Below, piece after piece: positions 55,326 to 63,898 of a stretch of DNA of 64,000 nt. The notes beneath the pieces were generated by a model. The model was not told the origin of the DNA. It searched no databases and worked only from the letters and a program-made list of their open reading frames with translations. Origin of the DNA: Vibrio splendidus (lineage in GTDB: Bacteria > Pseudomonadota > Gammaproteobacteria > Enterobacterales > Vibrionaceae); contig NZ_LNRF01000009.1 of assembly GCF_001557875.1 (NCBI RefSeq), forward strand, positions 141,419 to 205,418. The letters are read 5' to 3'. Numbering within the stretch: position 1 is the first letter of the stretch; each line of letters starts with the position of its first letter. The translations under genes and the position numbers were made by a program.

Positions 55326-55350
55326 TATAATGAATGAACGTTCATTCATT
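55326..55350 (+). promoter_or_regulatory. vexR operator palindrome overlapping a -10 element
   Basis: Bases 55329-55350 form a perfect 22-bp palindrome, half-site AATGAATGAAC, 12 bp before the vexR start. The -10 TATAAT at 55326-55331 overlaps its left edge. This is the standard layout for autoregulation by a TetR-family protein; binding by the neighbouring regulator is inferred. A -35 could be TTGCAC at 55301, with a long 19-bp spacer. Confidence 0.8.
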
Positions 55351-55362
55351 GGTGATTGAAAT

Positions 55363-55944
55363 ATGACAACTCATGCACCTCGGGATAAGCGCCAGCAAAT
55401 ACTTTCTGCAGCTGAAAAGCTCATTGCTGAGGTCGGTTTCCAGGGCCTTTCAATGCAAAAATTAGCCAAAGAAGCGGGGGTGGCTGCAGGCACTATCTAC
55501 CGCTACTTCGATGATAAGGATCACTTGATAGATGATGTTCGAGTGCTCGTGACTCAAAGAGTAGCTGATGCTGTTCAAGAAGGGGTTAATGATTCGGATC
55601 CAATTAAGCAACGCTATCGTACTATGTGGTTGAACATATGGAACTTAGCGGGAACGAACTTAGCCGCGATAAAAAACCGGGTTCAGTATGACTCGCTACC
55701 CATCACAAATAGCCTAAACTTCAGGGAACTAGAACGTAAAATGTTTGCCCAAGTTGAGCTGCTGTTTAATGAGGGTAAAGAGCAAGGATTGTTTAAACCA
55801 CTTGATAATGAAGTACTAAGTGGCTTGAGCTTAGCAGCTAGTGTATCTCTAGCGCGAAAGCATTCTTTAGGATTTTACCAACTCGACGAGGCAGCACTAG
55901 AAGCTGCAATTGAAGCCAGTTGGGACGCAATAATTAAACACTAG
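55363..55944 (+). CDS. vexR: TetR family regulator VexR
   Basis: The 193-residue protein has an N-terminal TetR helix-turn-helix (QILSAAEKLIAEVGFQGLSMQKLAKEAGVAAGTIYRYFDDKDHL, about 12-55) and a helical ligand-binding domain. It is first in a three-gene run with the adaptor and pump genes, 18 bp before vexA. The arrangement matches Vibrio cholerae vexRAB, whose regulator controls the bile-resistance pump. Name assigned from context and similarity. Confidence 0.9.
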   Translation: MTTHAPRDKRQQILSAAEKLIAEVGFQGLSMQKLAKEAGVAAGTIYRYFDDKDHLIDDVRVLVTQRVADAVQEGVNDSDPIKQRYRTMWLNIWNLAGTNLAAIKNRVQYDSLPITNSLNFRELERKMFAQVELLFNEGKEQGLFKPLDNEVLSGLSLAASVSLARKHSLGFYQLDEAALEAAIEASWDAIIKH

Positions 55945-55962
55945 ATCGGAGTTTTGACCATA

Positions 55963-57069
55963 ATGAAAAAGTGGACTTTCTTCATGTTACTCATCGCTGT
56001 ACTACTTTTCGGCAGCGTTATTGGGTTCAACATGTTCAAACAACAAAAAATTGCTGAGTATATGGCCAACCGCCCTGAACCAGAGTTTCCAGTAACAGTT
56101 ACTGAAGTTCAGCCGATCGACTGGGTTCCAGTGATTGAAGCTATCGGCTTCATCGAACCTAACCAAGGTGTGACACTAGCTAATGAAACCAGCGGTGTTA
56201 TTGACCAAATCTCTTTTGGTTCAGGAACTGACGTTAAAAATGACCAACTTCTTGTTCGTCTTGATTCTGGCGTAGAAAAAGCCAACCTAAAGAGTTCTGA
56301 AGCTCGCCTACCTGCGGCAAAAGCAAAATACAAACGCTACCAAGGCCTGTTTAAGAAAGGCTCTATTTCAAAAGAAGCATATGATGAAGCAGAAGCAAAC
56401 TACTACTCTCTATCAGCTGACATTGAAAGCTTAAAAGCATCAATCGAGCGCCGTGAAATTCGTGCACCGTTCGACGGTACTGTTGGTATTCGTAACGTAT
56501 ACCTAGGTCAATACCTGCAATCGGGTACAGATATCGTTCGTTTAGAAGATACCAGTGTAATGCGCCTACGCTTCACGGTTTCTCAAACTGACATCTCTCG
56601 TATCAATGTAGGCCAAGCTGTCGACATCTTTGTTGATGCTTACCCAGAAACACCGTTTGAAGGCTCTATCAGTGCAATTGAACCCGCTGTTAGCATCCAA
56701 AGTGGTCTTATCCAAGTTCAAGCCGATATTCCAAACAATGATGGCAAACTTCGTAGCGGCATGTTCGCTCGCGCTAACATCATTCTGCCTAAACTAGAGA
56801 ATCAAGTAACTCTGCCTCAAACAGCGATTACTTTCACTCTATACGGTGACAATGTTTACATCCTGACTGAAGAAGACGGCGTTCAGCGTGTTGCTCAACA
56901 CGTCGTGAAAGTTGGTGAACGCACAGCAGATATCGCGCACATCCTTGAAGGCGTTAAAGCTGGCGATACGGTTGTAACTTCTGGCCAAGTACGTCTAAGT
57001 AACGGCGCCAAAGTTAAGGTTGTTGAAAGTGATGCAATCACTCCACCATCTGAAACACCTAAGCTGTAA
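55963..57069 (+). CDS. vexA: RND efflux periplasmic adaptor VexA
   Basis: The 368-residue membrane fusion protein links an RND pump to a TolC-type outer-membrane channel. It has an N-terminal membrane anchor (about 4-24), a split biotinyl-lipoyl-like domain (GVTLANETSGVIDQISFGSGTDVKNDQLLVRLD), an alpha hairpin (about 105-170), a beta barrel and a membrane-proximal domain. It lacks a lipobox. The ATG at 55963 is preferred; a TTG at 55954 is too near the GGAG. vexB follows 11 bp downstream. Confidence 0.93.
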   Translation: MKKWTFFMLLIAVLLFGSVIGFNMFKQQKIAEYMANRPEPEFPVTVTEVQPIDWVPVIEAIGFIEPNQGVTLANETSGVIDQISFGSGTDVKNDQLLVRLDSGVEKANLKSSEARLPAAKAKYKRYQGLFKKGSISKEAYDEAEANYYSLSADIESLKASIERREIRAPFDGTVGIRNVYLGQYLQSGTDIVRLEDTSVMRLRFTVSQTDISRINVGQAVDIFVDAYPETPFEGSISAIEPAVSIQSGLIQVQADIPNNDGKLRSGMFARANIILPKLENQVTLPQTAITFTLYGDNVYILTEEDGVQRVAQHVVKVGERTADIAHILEGVKAGDTVVTSGQVRLSNGAKVKVVESDAITPPSETPKL

Positions 57070-57080
57070 CTGGAGGCACA

Positions 57081-60000
57081 ATGCGCTTTACTGATGTTTT
57101 TATTAAACGTCCAGTTCTAGCGGTATCCATCAGCTTTTTGATTGCGCTGCTTGGCTTACAAGCAATCTTCAAAATGCAGGTGCGTGAATACCCTGAAATG
57201 ACGAATACCGTTGTAACCGTAACCACGAGTTACTACGGTGCAAGTGCCGATCTTATCCAAGGCTTTATCACCCAGCCCCTCGAACAGGCTGTGGCGCAAG
57301 CGGATAACATCGACTATATGACTTCCTCTTCTGTACTCGGTAGCTCGACGATTACGGTGAACATGAAGTTGAACACCGACCCGAATGCAGCGCTGTCTGA
57401 CATACTGGCCAAGACAAACTCGGTACGTTCTCAGCTTCCTAAAGAAGCCGAAGATCCAACCGTGACTATGTCGACCGGTTCAACAACAGCGGTACTCTAC
57501 ATTGGTTTTACTAGTGATGAGTTGGTGTCGAGCCAAATTACCGATTATCTAGAGCGTGTAATTAACCCGCAGCTATTTACGGTAAACGGTGTATCGAAAG
57601 TTGACCTATATGGTGGTATGAAATACGCACTACGCGTATGGCTAGATCCGTCAAAAATGGCTGCAGTTAATCTAACTGCTAGCGATGTGATGACGGTATT
57701 GAATGCCAACAACTACCAATCGGCTACAGGTCAAGCAACCGGCGAATTTGTTCTTTATAACGGCAGTGCCGACACGCAAGTATCGAACACTGAAGAATTA
57801 GAGAACTTAGTCGTTAGAAGTGGTGAAGGTGAGATTATTCGTCTGTCTGACATCGCTAAGGTTTCTCTAGAGAAAAGCCACGACGTTTACCGTGCAAGTG
57901 CGAACGGTCAGGAAGCGGTTGTTGCAGCAATTAATGCGGCACCAAGTGCGAACCCAATCAACATCGCTGCAGATGTACTTGAGCTTCTTCCTCAACTAGA
58001 GAAGAACCTACCAAGCAACATCTCGATGAACGTAATGTACGATTCAACCATTGCGATTAACGAGTCAATTCAAGAGGTTATCAAGACCATTCTTGAGGCT
58101 GCATTAATCGTATTGATCGTAATTACCTTGTTCCTAGGTTCATTCCGAGCAGTACTGATCCCTATCGTTACTATCCCACTGTCTTTGATTGGTGTGGCAA
58201 TGGTAATGCAGGCAATGGGCTTCTCTTGGAACCTGATGACGCTACTGGCAATGGTACTCGCCATCGGTCTGGTGGTAGATGATGCGATCGTAGTACTTGA
58301 GAACGTCGACCGGCACATCAAGCTCGGGGAGTCCCCTTTCCGTGCGGCGATTATCGGTACCCGTGAAATTGCGGTACCTGTTATCGCAATGACACTAACG
58401 CTAGGTGCGGTATATGCTCCAATCGCAATGATGGGTGGTATCACAGGCTCGCTATTTAAAGAGTTTGCGTTAACCCTAGCTGGTTCGGTTTTCGTGTCAG
58501 GTATTGTGGCACTTACGCTATCGCCAATGATGTGTTCAAAAATGCTGAAAGCTCACGCTGAGCCAAGCAAGTTTGAACAGAAAGTTCATGGCGTACTGGA
58601 TGGTATGACTAACCGTTACGAGCGTATGCTTGGCGCGGTAATGCAGCATCGTCCAGTATTCATTGGCTTTGCTATCATCGTATTTGCAAGTTTGCCAATG
58701 TTATTCAAGTTCATCCCTAGTGAGTTAGCACCTTCAGAAGATAAGGGTGTAATCATGCTAATGGGTACAGCACCTTCGAATGCGAACTTAGACTTCATGC
58801 AAAATACCATGAACGACGTAAACACAATTCTGTCTGACCAGCCAGAAGTAGCGTACGCGCAGGTGTTTACTGGTGTTCCTAATGCAAACCAAGCGTTTGG
58901 TATTGCATCTATGGTTCCATGGAGTGAGCGTGAAGCAAGCCAATCAGAAGTAGCAAACCGCGTTGGTGGTTTAGTGAAAGATGTTCCTGGAATGGCAGTA
59001 ACAGCGTTCCAAATGCCAGAACTACCAGGTGCAGGTTCAGGCCTTCCAATTCAGTTTGTCATTACAACGCCAAACAGTTTTGAAAGCTTGTTCCAAATCA
59101 CCACTGACATTCTGGCTGATGTATCTTCAAATCCACTGTTTGTATATTCAGATCTCGACCTGAACTACGACTCAGCAACCATGAAGATCAACATCGACAA
59201 GGATAAAGCGGGCGCATACGGTGTGACCATGCAAGATATCGGTATCACGCTAGGTACCATGATGTCAGACGGCTACGTCAACCGTATTGACTTAAATGGA
59301 CGTTCTTACGAGGTAATTCCTCAGGTTGAACGTAAATTCCGTTTGAACCCAGAGTCAATGAACAACTACTACGTTCGAGCAGCTGATGGTAACGCCGTTC
59401 CACTAGGCAGTTTGATTACGATTGATGTTGTGGCAGAACCTCGTTCTCTTCCTCACTTCAACCAATTGAACTCAGCGACGATTGGTGCGGTACCTGCACC
59501 AGGTGCGGCAATGGGTGATGCAATTGCTTGGTTTGAAGATACGGCAGCAAATAAACTACCAAGTGGCTACAACCACGATTACATGGGTGAAGCGCGCCAA
59601 TACGTAACTGAAGGTAGCGCACTTTACGCGACCTTTGGTCTAGCACTAGCTATCATCTTCTTGGTACTTGCGATTCAATTCGAATCTCTTAAGGATCCAT
59701 TGGTTATCATGGTATCTGTACCACTGGCGATCTGTGGTGCTCTAATAGCTCTAGCTTGGGGTGCGGCAACGATGAACATCTACTCGCAGGTAGGTTTGAT
59801 CACCTTGGTTGGTCTGATTACCAAACACGGTATCTTGATCTGTGAAGTTGCAAAAGAAGAGCAGCTACATCATCACAAGACTCGTATCGAAGCGGTAATG
59901 GAAGCGGCGAAGGTTCGTCTTCGTCCAATCCTGATGACAACGGCGGCGATGATCGCGGGTCTAATCCCACTGATGTACGCAAGTGGTGCGGGTGCAGCTC

Positions 60001-60203
60001 AGCGTTTCAGCATTGGTATCGTAATCGTTGCTGGTTTAGCAATTGGTACTATCTTCACGCTATTTGTACTGCCAGTGATTTACAGCTACTTGGCTGAAAA
60101 ACACAAACCTCTGCCTGTATTTGTTGAAGACAAAGACCTAGAAAAGTTAGCTCGCGTCGATGAAGCAAAAGCGGCACACAGAGAATTAGCTGATAATAAG
60201 TAA
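57081..60203 (+). CDS. vexB: RND multidrug efflux pump VexB
   Basis: The 1040-residue protein is a full-length HAE1-type proton-driven pump with 12 membrane helices and two large periplasmic loops. The TM4 proton-relay pair is present in GLVVDDAIVVLENVDRH near residue 400. A strong GGAGG precedes the ATG. By gene order (next to rep and ilvC) and similarity it corresponds to VexB of Vibrio cholerae, which exports bile acids, detergents and some antibiotics. The Vibrio cholerae system uses an unlinked TolC; no outer-membrane gene is adjacent here either. Confidence 0.94.
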   Translation: MRFTDVFIKRPVLAVSISFLIALLGLQAIFKMQVREYPEMTNTVVTVTTSYYGASADLIQGFITQPLEQAVAQADNIDYMTSSSVLGSSTITVNMKLNTDPNAALSDILAKTNSVRSQLPKEAEDPTVTMSTGSTTAVLYIGFTSDELVSSQITDYLERVINPQLFTVNGVSKVDLYGGMKYALRVWLDPSKMAAVNLTASDVMTVLNANNYQSATGQATGEFVLYNGSADTQVSNTEELENLVVRSGEGEIIRLSDIAKVSLEKSHDVYRASANGQEAVVAAINAAPSANPINIAADVLELLPQLEKNLPSNISMNVMYDSTIAINESIQEVIKTILEAALIVLIVITLFLGSFRAVLIPIVTIPLSLIGVAMVMQAMGFSWNLMTLLAMVLAIGLVVDDAIVVLENVDRHIKLGESPFRAAIIGTREIAVPVIAMTLTLGAVYAPIAMMGGITGSLFKEFALTLAGSVFVSGIVALTLSPMMCSKMLKAHAEPSKFEQKVHGVLDGMTNRYERMLGAVMQHRPVFIGFAIIVFASLPMLFKFIPSELAPSEDKGVIMLMGTAPSNANLDFMQNTMNDVNTILSDQPEVAYAQVFTGVPNANQAFGIASMVPWSEREASQSEVANRVGGLVKDVPGMAVTAFQMPELPGAGSGLPIQFVITTPNSFESLFQITTDILADVSSNPLFVYSDLDLNYDSATMKINIDKDKAGAYGVTMQDIGITLGTMMSDGYVNRIDLNGRSYEVIPQVERKFRLNPESMNNYYVRAADGNAVPLGSLITIDVVAEPRSLPHFNQLNSATIGAVPAPGAAMGDAIAWFEDTAANKLPSGYNHDYMGEARQYVTEGSALYATFGLALAIIFLVLAIQFESLKDPLVIMVSVPLAICGALIALAWGAATMNIYSQVGLITLVGLITKHGILICEVAKEEQLHHHKTRIEAVMEAAKVRLRPILMTTAAMIAGLIPLMYASGAGAAQRFSIGIVIVAGLAIGTIFTLFVLPVIYSYLAEKHKPLPVFVEDKDLEKLARVDEAKAAHRELADNK

Positions 60204-60224
60204 TCGCTAAGTCGTATTAACAAT

Positions 60225-60252
60225 AAAAAGGCTACTTCGGTGGCCTTTTTTT
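60225..60252 (+). terminator. vexRAB terminator
   Basis: Stem AAAAAGGCTAC / GTGGCCTTTTT with a TTCG tetraloop (one G-T pair) followed by Ts, 22 bp after vexB. Confidence 0.92.
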
Positions 60253-60322
60253 ATACGCCATAGGCGACATCTCAAGTGTGATTAAATAGAATAGTAGTAA
60301 ATATTCAGGAGTTTTAATTGAT

Positions 60323-60574
60323 ATGTTTGATCCAAAAAAATTAGAGCAGATTGCTAAGCAGATCCACGATTCTATGCCTCAACCAGTAAAAGAGCTTGGT
60401 TCAGACGTAGATCAAAAAGTTCGCCAGGTTATCCAAGGCCAGCTAAACAAGCTAGACGTTGTGAGCCGTGAAGAGTTTGATGTTCAAACACAAGTACTGC
60501 TTCGCACTCGCCAAAAGCTAACTGAAATGGAACAAAAGCTAGCGGACTTAGAAGCAAAGATTGCCGACAAGTAA
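60323..60574 (+). CDS. ubiK: Ubiquinone biosynthesis accessory factor UbiK
   Basis: UbiK (YqiC) is a small membrane-associated protein of the BMFP family that works with UbiJ in aerobic ubiquinone synthesis. The 83 residues begin MFDPKKLEQIAKQIHDSMP and end in a strongly predicted coiled coil (SREEFDVQTQVLLRTRQKLTEMEQKLADLEAKI). AGGAG upstream supports the start. Its stop codon is immediately followed by heptanucleotide repeats. Confidence 0.93.
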   Translation: MFDPKKLEQIAKQIHDSMPQPVKELGSDVDQKVRQVIQGQLNKLDVVSREEFDVQTQVLLRTRQKLTEMEQKLADLEAKIADK

Positions 60575-60616
60575 GCAGAAAGCAGAAAGCAGAAAGCAGA
60601 AAGCAGAAAGCAGAAA
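60575..60616. repeat. Six perfect tandem copies of GCAGAAA
   Basis: The 7-bp unit GCAGAAA repeats six times without interruption, starting at the base after the ubiK stop codon and followed by a partial GCAAGAA. Copy number is likely variable between strains; it lies in the 3' UTR before the terminator. Confidence 0.95.
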
Positions 60617-60627
60617 GCAAGAATACG

Positions 60628-60658
60628 AAAGGGTTGGTGTAAAAACACCAACCCTTTT
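60628..60658 (+). terminator. ubiK terminator
   Basis: Perfect stem AAAGGGTTGGTGT / ACACCAACCCTTT around AAAA, followed by TTGT; A-rich to the left, so it may also work on the minus strand. Confidence 0.85.
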
Positions 60659-60749
60659 GTATTTCTAAAGATCAATCAAGAACTGAAAGTCAACGAAGGC
60701 CTATCAAGCAATATTCATTTAATTGATTTATAAAACTTTATTCCTAAAA

Positions 60750-60784
60750 GAAAAAAGGCTTGGTCAACGGCGACCAAGCCTTTC
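60750..60784 (-). terminator. ilvC terminator
   Basis: Stem AAAGGCTTGGTC / GACCAAGCCTTT with a six-base loop and six Us on the minus strand, about 100 bp past the ilvC stop. Nothing else is seen in the 307-bp gap apart from the repeat and the two terminators. Confidence 0.9.
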
Positions 60785-60881
60785 TATTAGATGCTGTGTT
60801 GCTTATTTATAACTCAAACCTGTAAGGAGCTATTGATACTGCTTTGCTTTTTCTACAAATTCGCAGTCTCTAAGCGACGAA

Positions 60882-62366
60882 TTAACCGCCTACAGCGATA
60901 CGCTTCATGTCGCTCATGTAGCTACGTAGCTCTTCACCGATGTACTCTACAGGATGGTTACGGATAGCTTCGTTAACTTCGATTAGTTTAGCGTTATCAA
61001 CTTGGTTAGATGTTTCACCTAGACCACGACCGATTACGTCAGTTGCTACTGAAGGCATGAACTTCTCACGTAGTAGCGGGGTTGCTACGTTAGCGAATAG
61101 GTAGTTACCGTACTCAGCAGTATCAGAGATTACAACGTTCATTTCGTAAAGACGCTTACGAGCAACTGTATTTGCAATTAGTGGAAGCTCATGTAGAGAT
61201 TCGTAGTAAGCAGACTCATCGATGATGCCTGATGCCGTCATAGCTTCGAATGCTAGCTCAACACCGGCACGAACCATAGCAACCATTAGGATACCGTTGT
61301 CGAAGTACTCTTGCTCAGAGATTTCTACGTCAGAAGCTGGGTAGTTTTCGAATGCCGTTTCGCCTGTCTCTTCACGCCAGCCTAGTAGGTTCACGTCATC
61401 GTTCGCCCAGTCAGCCATCATTGTGCTAGAGAAGTGACCAGAGATGATGTCATCCATGTGTTTGTTGTAAAGCGGGCGCATTAGGTCTTTAAGTTCTTCA
61501 GAAAGCTCAAACGCTTTAACTTTAGCAGGGTTAGATAGACGGTCCATCATGTGAGTCACGCCACCAAACTTAAGAGCTTCAGTGATCGTTTCCCAACCGT
61601 ATTGTAGAAGCTTGCCTGCGTAGCCCGGTTCGATGCCATCAGCAATCATCTTCTCGTAAGATACGATAGAACCTGCTTGTAGCATGCCACAAAGGATAGT
61701 TTGCTCACCCATAAGGTCAGATTTAACTTCTGCTACGAAAGAAGACTCTAGGCAACCTGCACGGTGACCACCAGTACCTGCAGCCCAAGCTTTAGCGATA
61801 TCCCAACCTTCACCTTTAGGGTCATTTTCAGGGTGAACTGCGATAAGAGTTGGAACACCGAAACCACGCTTATACTCTTCGCGTACTTCAGAACCTGGAC
61901 ACTTAGGTGCAACCATTACAACAGTAAGGTCAGAACGTAATTGCATGCCTTCTTCAACAACGTTAAAGCCGTGAGAGTAACCAAGAGCTGCGCCTTGCTT
62001 CATTAGAGGCATTACTGTTTCAACAACGTTTGTGTGTTGCTTATCAGGAGTAAGGTTGATTACTAGATCTGCTTGAGGGATTAGTGTTTCGTAGCTACCC
62101 ACAACAAAGCCGTTCTCATCAGCATTTTTGAATGATTGACGCTTTTCATCAATTGCCGCTTGGCGTAGAGCGTAAGATACGTCTAGACCAGAATCACGCA
62201 TGTTTAGACCTTGGTTTAGGCCTTGAGCACCACAACCAACAATTACGATTTTCTTACCTTCAAGATATTCAGCTTCTGTCGCAAATTCTTCACGATCCAT
62301 AAAGCGGCAACGACCTAATTGGTCTAGTTGTTCACGAAGGTTTAATGTATTGAAATAGTTAGCCAT
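60882..62366 (-). CDS. ilvC: Ketol-acid reductoisomerase (NADP+)
   Basis: IlvC catalyses the second common step of isoleucine and valine synthesis, isomerising and reducing acetohydroxy acids. The 494-residue length marks the long class II form found in enterics and vibrios. The NADPH site is EGKKIVIVGCGAQGLNQG (GCGAQG at 44-49), and metal-binding acidic residues occur in both C-terminal knotted domains (DLMGEQTILCG, SEQEYF). AAAGGAG precedes the ATG. It is divergent from its regulator ilvY. Confidence 0.97.
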   Translation of the reverse strand: MANYFNTLNLREQLDQLGRCRFMDREEFATEAEYLEGKKIVIVGCGAQGLNQGLNMRDSGLDVSYALRQAAIDEKRQSFKNADENGFVVGSYETLIPQADLVINLTPDKQHTNVVETVMPLMKQGAALGYSHGFNVVEEGMQLRSDLTVVMVAPKCPGSEVREEYKRGFGVPTLIAVHPENDPKGEGWDIAKAWAAGTGGHRAGCLESSFVAEVKSDLMGEQTILCGMLQAGSIVSYEKMIADGIEPGYAGKLLQYGWETITEALKFGGVTHMMDRLSNPAKVKAFELSEELKDLMRPLYNKHMDDIISGHFSSTMMADWANDDVNLLGWREETGETAFENYPASDVEISEQEYFDNGILMVAMVRAGVELAFEAMTASGIIDESAYYESLHELPLIANTVARKRLYEMNVVISDTAEYGNYLFANVATPLLREKFMPSVATDVIGRGLGETSNQVDNAKLIEVNEAIRNHPVEYIGEELRSYMSDMKRIAVGG

Positions 62367-62477
62367 TCTAGGGCACTCCTTTAAAAATAAGTCCGTAAGG
62401 TCGATATCTCTCTATCGAATGACTTCATACTAAAACAGACACTCCGTTGCTGAAAGTGATATATTCACAATTAGTTA

Positions 62478-62492
62478 TTGCAATAAATGCAA
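62478..62492. promoter_or_regulatory. Putative IlvY operator between ilvC and ilvY
   Basis: The 15-bp inverted repeat TTGCA-ATAAA-TGCAA lies in the 146-bp divergent region and fits the LysR-type T-N11-A pattern. IlvY is known to bind tandem operators between ilvY and ilvC in E. coli and to activate ilvC with acetohydroxy acids; the assignment here is by position. Confidence 0.5.
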
Positions 62493-62512
62493 CATGGAAA
62501 CGATCGCAGAAC

Positions 62513-63403
62513 ATGAACATAAAATCTCTACAATTATTTATACATTTATGTGACAGCAAGAGTTTCAGTAAAACCGCTGCTGCTATGCACGTCAGTCCCT
62601 CAGCGCTGAGCCGTCAGATACAAAAGCTTGAAGAGGAAACAGGACAAGAGCTGCTTATCAGAGACAACCGCAGTGTTGATCTCACCCCAGCAGGAAAACA
62701 CCTATTACCAGTAGCATTGAGCATCGTTGGCGAATGGCAACAATATAACCTTCATCTGAAGGGCGGAGAACAAGAGCTTAAAGGTGAAATTCGTATATTT
62801 TGTTCTGTGACAGCTAGCTACAGTCACCTACCTGAACTCATAACCGAATTTAGGGCTATTCATCCGTATATTGAATTCAAGCTCTCTACTGGCGATCCAG
62901 CTCAATCAATCGACAAGATCTTAAATGATGAGGCGGATATCGCGATCTCAGCAAAGCCAGATATCCTTCCTTCAAGGCTAGAATTCGAGACCATCAGCGA
63001 TATACCACTTTCCGTTATCATCCCGTCAGGTGTGAGTAGCTTTAGCCAACAACTACAATCTGATAAACCAAACTGGAATGAAGTACCTTTTATCATCCCA
63101 GAAGCAGGAACGGCCCGAGAGCGTGCAAACGCATGGTTCAAAAAGATGAAGATAAAACCCAATATTTACGCTCAGGTTTCAGGGCATGAGGCAATCGTGA
63201 GCATGGTTGCCCTAGGTTGTGGGGTTGGTATAGCGCCAGATGTGGTCATTAACAACAGTCCAGTAAGAGATAAAGTAGACCGTTTAAAGATAGAACCCAT
63301 CAAACCGTTTGAATTGGGTGTATGTTGTAAGCGAGCACAATTAGATAACCCATTAATTAGAGCATTTTGGCAGGTCGCCGAAGGAAAGTACCTACAAGAC
63401 TAG
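62513..63403 (+). CDS. ilvY: LysR-type activator IlvY
   Basis: The 296-residue regulator has an N-terminal winged helix-turn-helix (SLQLFIHLCDSKSFSKTAAAMHVSPSALSRQIQKLEEE) and a periplasmic-binding-like effector domain. It includes IFCSVTASYSHLPELI and GHEAIVSMVALGCGVGIAPDVV, blocks shared with E. coli IlvY. The ATG at 62513 aligns with the E. coli start; the open frame from 62447 would cover the operator region. It is divergent from ilvC. Confidence 0.95.
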   Translation: MNIKSLQLFIHLCDSKSFSKTAAAMHVSPSALSRQIQKLEEETGQELLIRDNRSVDLTPAGKHLLPVALSIVGEWQQYNLHLKGGEQELKGEIRIFCSVTASYSHLPELITEFRAIHPYIEFKLSTGDPAQSIDKILNDEADIAISAKPDILPSRLEFETISDIPLSVIIPSGVSSFSQQLQSDKPNWNEVPFIIPEAGTARERANAWFKKMKIKPNIYAQVSGHEAIVSMVALGCGVGIAPDVVINNSPVRDKVDRLKIEPIKPFELGVCCKRAQLDNPLIRAFWQVAEGKYLQD

Positions 63404-63443
63404 TTATCTATAAGTGATAACTAGCAGGTGTGGAGTCACAGAT

Positions 63444-63468
63444 AAAGAGCACGTTAGTGCTCTTTTTT
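63444..63468 (+). terminator. ilvY terminator
   Basis: Stem AAAGAGCAC / GTGCTCTTT around GTTA followed by six Ts, 40 bp after the ilvY stop. Confidence 0.92.
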
Positions 63469-63490
63469 GTTTTTCTAAACGACAAATATG

Positions 63491-63522
63491 AAAAAAGCCC
63501 GCTGATTTCTCAGCGGGCTTTT
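63491..63522 (-). terminator. Terminator of the rRNA/tRNA-Ser transcript
   Basis: Stem GCCCGCTGA / TCAGCGGGC with a four-base loop and six Us on the minus strand, seven bases past tRNA-Ser. Confidence 0.93.
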
Positions 63523-63528
63523 CAATGG

Positions 63529-63619
63529 TGGTGGAGGGATAGGGATTTGAACCCTAGAACCGCTATTAACGGTTGCCGGTTTTCAAGACCGGTGCTTTCG
63601 ACCACTCAGCCATCCCTCC
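63529..63619 (-). tRNA. tRNA-Ser(TGA)
   Basis: 91-nt class II tRNA with acceptor GGAGGGA / TCCCTCC, anticodon loop CTTGAAA (TGA), a long variable arm (CCGTTAATAGCGG) and encoded CCA. It lies 69 bp after the 5S gene on the same strand and before the terminator, so it is probably a distal tRNA of the rRNA operon, although a separate promoter is not excluded. Confidence 0.97.
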
Positions 63620-63688
63620 AACAAATTGTCATCAACAGATTAGTACACTGTTGAGGTTGTTATTTACTACGTAAATAACGAAATCAAA

Positions 63689-63806
63689 GCCTGGCGATGT
63701 CCTACTCTCACATGGGGAAGCCCCACACTACCATCGGCGCTATTGTGTTTCACTTCTGAGTTCGGCATGGAATCAGGTGGGTCCACAATGCTATGGTCGC
63801 CAAGCA
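63689..63806 (-). rRNA. rrf: 5S ribosomal RNA
   Basis: About 118 nt beginning TGCTTGGCGACCATAGCAT and ending ACATCGCCAGGC, whose ends pair as in Vibrio 5S rRNA; the conserved CCATGCCGAACTCAGAAGTG segment is present. Ends are accurate to a few bases. Confidence 0.96.
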
Positions 63807-63898
63807 AATTTTAAAATTCGGAAAGCTTATCTAAAAGTCTATCTCTTCAAACTCATTCAAGGTCTGTCTTTGAGTCCACAAAACCCCTTGGGTGTTGT

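Noticed and set aside
60429..60675. Minus-strand frames with repeated LSAFCFL residues
   Set aside because: They are the reverse translation of the GCAGAAA repeat and overlap ubiK; not genes.
63430..63654. 74-residue open frame covering tRNA-Ser
   Set aside because: It spans two terminators and the tRNA and is explained by those RNA features.
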